A program made the position numbers and the translations under genes. A stretch of 7,447 nucleotides of DNA. Source: an uncultured Collinsella sp. (GTDB lineage: Bacteria; Actinomycetota; Coriobacteriia; Coriobacteriales; Coriobacteriaceae). The notes under the pieces were generated by a model. That model ran no database searches, was not told the origin of the DNA, and saw nothing but the letters and a program-made list of their open reading frames with translations. Shown one piece after another: positions 5,775-7,447 of the stretch; positions within the stretch are counted from its first letter, which is position 1; every line of letters starts with the position of its first letter. The DNA is taken from assembly GCA_900543605.1 (NCBI GenBank), contig UQSK01000070.1, forward strand, positions 1 through 7,447, written 5' to 3'.

Positions 5775-6923
5775 TTAATCGAGGATGTCGTCGAGAGCGC
5801 TCTTGATGCGATCAGTTACCGACTTCTTACCGGAAGCGACGTCATCGCCCATCTCGTCGGCAAAAGCGCGAAGCAGCTCGCGCTGCTTGTTGGAGAGATT
5901 GGTGGGGACGACCACGCGCAGCTGCACGATCAGTCGACCGCGTGAGCCGCCACCGCCGATGCGCGGCATGCCGAAATTGTTGACGCTAACGGTGTCGCCG
6001 TACTGCGTACCGGCGGGGACCGTCACCTTGACGACTTCGTCGGGCATAATGCCCTCGACCTCAATCTCGCAGCCGAGCGCAGCCTGCGCAATCGAGATAT
6101 CGCTCACCAGGTACAGGTCATCACCGTTGCGCTTAAAGCGCTCATGGTCGGCAACGCGCACGTTGACGATCAGGTCGCCCGAGGGCTCGCCGCGAAGGCC
6201 TGCCTCGCCAAAGCCGCTCACGCGCAGCTGGCGACCGGTCGAAACGCCGGCGGGAATATCGATGTCGATCTTTTCATGCGAAGGCGTGCGGCCCTGACCG
6301 TCGCAGGTCTCGCAGGGATGGTCGATAACCGTGCCCTCGCCGTGGCAGTCAGGGCAAGGCGAAGAGGACTGAACCTGGCCAAGGAACGAACGCTGAACCG
6401 TCGTGACGTAGCCCGTGCCGTGGCAGCGGCCGCACTGCTTTTCCTGTGCGCCCTCTGCCCTACCGGTGCCGTTGCAGTCCTCGCAAGGAGCAAGGCGGTC
6501 ATAGCTGATCGTCTTTTTGCAGCCGAGCGCCGCCTCCTCGAGCGTCACCGAAAGCGAGATGGCCATATCACGTCCGCGACGACGCTCACGGCGATTTCGG
6601 GCGCCACCGCCGGCACCGCCGCCAAAGAACGACGAGAACAAGTCGTCCATGCCCATGCCACCAAAGATATCGTTGATATCGACGTAGCCGGAGCCACCGG
6701 GGCCGTCGGCAGTGCCGTAACGGTCGTAGTTAGCACGCTTCTGCTCATCGGAAAGAACGGAATATGCCTCGTTGAGCTCTTTGAACTTAGCCTCGGCCTC
6801 GGGGTCGTCCGAAACGTCCGGGTGTACGGTACGGGCCTTCTTTAGAAACGCGCGCTTAATCGTCCGCGCGTCGGCATCCTTGTCGACGCCAAGCACCTCG
6901 TAGTAATCCCTATTTTCCGACAC
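5775..6923 (-). CDS. dnaJ: molecular chaperone DnaJ (type I Hsp40)
   Basis: DnaJ delivers unfolded substrates to DnaK and stimulates its ATPase. The product is 382 residues from the chosen start, the normal type I length. Domains in order are a J-domain (about 1-70) with the HPD loop at 34-36; a Gly/Phe-rich linker (about 71-110, with DIFGGMGMDDLFSSFFGGG); and a zinc domain with four repeats, CEDCNGTG (147-154), CGRCHGTG (164-171), CPDCHGEG (190-197) and CETCDGQG (204-211). The C-terminal peptide-binding domains follow. I chose the GTG at 6921-6923 because GGAAGGA (6931-6937) is a well-spaced Shine-Dalgarno and the next residues (SENRDYYEVLGV) begin a standard J-domain. A start 66 bases upstream at 6989 would add a non-conserved tail. 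No CIRCE (HrcA) or HAIR (HspR) heat-shock operator is visible in the 81-base upstream gap, and neither hrcA nor dnaK lies beside it in this window. Confidence 0.95.
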   Translation of the reverse strand: MSENRDYYEVLGVDKDADARTIKRAFLKKARTVHPDVSDDPEAEAKFKELNEAYSVLSDEQKRANYDRYGTADGPGGSGYVDINDIFGGMGMDDLFSSFFGGGAGGGARNRRERRRGRDMAISLSVTLEEAALGCKKTISYDRLAPCEDCNGTGRAEGAQEKQCGRCHGTGYVTTVQRSFLGQVQSSSPCPDCHGEGTVIDHPCETCDGQGRTPSHEKIDIDIPAGVSTGRQLRVSGFGEAGLRGEPSGDLIVNVRVADHERFKRNGDDLYLVSDISIAQAALGCEIEVEGIMPDEVVKVTVPAGTQYGDTVSVNNFGMPRIGGGGSRGRLIVQLRVVVPTNLSNKQRELLRAFADEMGDDVASGKKSVTDRIKSALDDILD

Positions 6924-6944
6924 GACCGAATCCTTCCGACTTTC

Positions 6945-6973
6945 ATTATTGTCACAGTGCGTCCTATACCCAA
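6945..6973 (-). promoter_or_regulatory. weak candidate promoter for the dnaJ operon
   Basis: On the minus strand TTGGGT (6968-6973), a 17-base spacer and AATAAT (6945-6950; 5 of 6 matches to TATAAT) resemble a housekeeping promoter. The -35 is poor (3 of 6). Transcription would start near 6938, leaving a leader barely long enough to include the Shine-Dalgarno at 6931-6937. The 81-base gap also shows a GGCCGGCC palindrome (6978-6985) and no U-run terminator after the upstream gene, so dnaJ may instead be transcribed from further upstream. Confidence 0.22.
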
Positions 6974-7004
6974 GCTGGGCCGGCCGCAAACAGAGGGTTT
7001 GATG

Positions 7005-7399
7005 TTATTGCATTGCGTAGGGCGAAAGCATGGCACGTTGCGAGCAGCTCGCAAACCAAACCGACACGAGCGCAAACATAAATCCGTTGGCAAAACCGTT
7101 GGCAAACTGCATCGCGCCGCGCTTCCACCACAGCAGGCTGCGGTGCAGCACGCCGTCCGAGAGCACCATGAACAGGCCCATGGCAAACGGAATAAAGCAC
7201 ATCACGGCAAAGGCCGAGAACACGCCCGAGATGGCCGATAGCACCAAAAACGGCGCCACGATGCCCATCAGGTAAAAACCGGTACGGGCCTTGCCTTCCA
7301 GGCGCTCGGCCTCAACATGGGCCCGACCGACCAGATCACCGCCAGAGGCGCCGTTGGTGCCGGCGTGACCCATGCCGCCAATACGGACCTCGTCGCCAT
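7005..7399 (-). CDS. uncharacterised membrane protein, 5' end missing
   Basis: The reading frame is open from the adapter junction at 7399 to a TAA at 7005-7007, about 130 residues, so the true start lies outside the window. I do not recognise the family. The visible N-terminal 35-40 residues are hydrophilic (GDEVRIGGMGHAGTNGAS, then a charged EAERLEGKAR). Hydrophobic stretches suitable for membrane helices follow (about 33-51 and 53-72, counting from the internal Met at 7371-7373), then a WWKRG turn and a third hydrophobic stretch (about 91-110) before a short tail ending SPYAMQ. The Met at 7371-7373 is the first internal ATG, but coding potential continues upstream of it and no good Shine-Dalgarno precedes it, so I extend the gene to the contig end. 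It lies 81 bases upstream of dnaJ on the same strand. Nothing in it points to a heat-shock regulator such as HrcA. Confidence 0.6.
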
Positions 7400-7447
7400 C
7401 TGTCTCTTATACACATCTGACGCTGCCGACGACTTAATAGGTGTAGA
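7400..7447 (-). other. Nextera i5-side sequencing adapter (technical sequence)
   Basis: Bases 7400-7418 are CTGTCTCTTATACACATCT, the reverse complement of the Tn5 mosaic end. Bases 7419-7432 (GACGCTGCCGACGA) complete the read-1 adapter. Bases 7433-7440 (CTTAATAG) occupy the i5 index position, and 7441-7447 (GTGTAGA) begin the P5 side. The index read as CTATTAAG is S518 of the Nextera XT set as I remember it. Genomic DNA ends at 7399. Confidence 0.98.

Noticed and set aside
5106..5945. Plus-strand open frame of 279 codons, with similar ones at 2964-3557, 3593-4120 and 6144-6845
   Set aside because: These are antisense shadows of mtaB, ybeY, phoH and dnaJ; those I checked are codon-aligned with the real gene. 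No family motifs are seen.

Overview
The window is one assembled fragment, about 7.35 kb of bacterial DNA (bases 48-7399), with Illumina Nextera (Tn5 tagmentation) adapters still attached at both ends, index bases included. Both ends are therefore technical breaks. The gene at each end, pnp on the left and an unnamed membrane protein on the right, is cut by the library and not by biology.

The DNA is GC-rich (roughly 60% by eye), and every gene I can support lies on the minus strand. In transcription order (right to left) they are: a partial membrane protein, dnaJ, mtaB, phoH, ybeY, dgkA, era, recO, rpsO and the start of pnp. The block phoH-ybeY-dgkA-era-recO next to dnaJ and mtaB is the classic Gram-positive arrangement. 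High GC, GTG and TTG starts and the protein sequences suggest a high-GC Gram-positive gut-type bacterium. My best guess is Coriobacteriia (Collinsella-like), but this rests on recalled similarity and no search was run.

From dnaJ to recO the genes are almost certainly one operon. Junctions are overlaps of 20 and 4 bases or gaps of 9-15 bases, and several Shine-Dalgarno sequences begin inside the previous gene's stop codon. A 138-base structured gap separates recO from rpsO. An intrinsic terminator follows rpsO, and a hairpin-rich leader precedes pnp.

Much of the cluster concerns ribosome and RNA maintenance. YbeY (rRNA maturation nuclease), Era (30S assembly GTPase), S15 (early 30S assembly protein), PNPase (3'-5' exoribonuclease) and MtaB (tRNA A37 modification) are accompanied by DnaJ (chaperone), RecO (recombinational repair), a PhoH-family ATPase and a lipid kinase.

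I found no mobile element, CRISPR array, tRNA, rRNA or defence system, and nothing I would call a new biological system. The points worth a second look are the retained adapters, the Era protein with a lysine- and arginine-free acidic extension and a changed G4 motif, and the structured leaders of rpsO and pnp.
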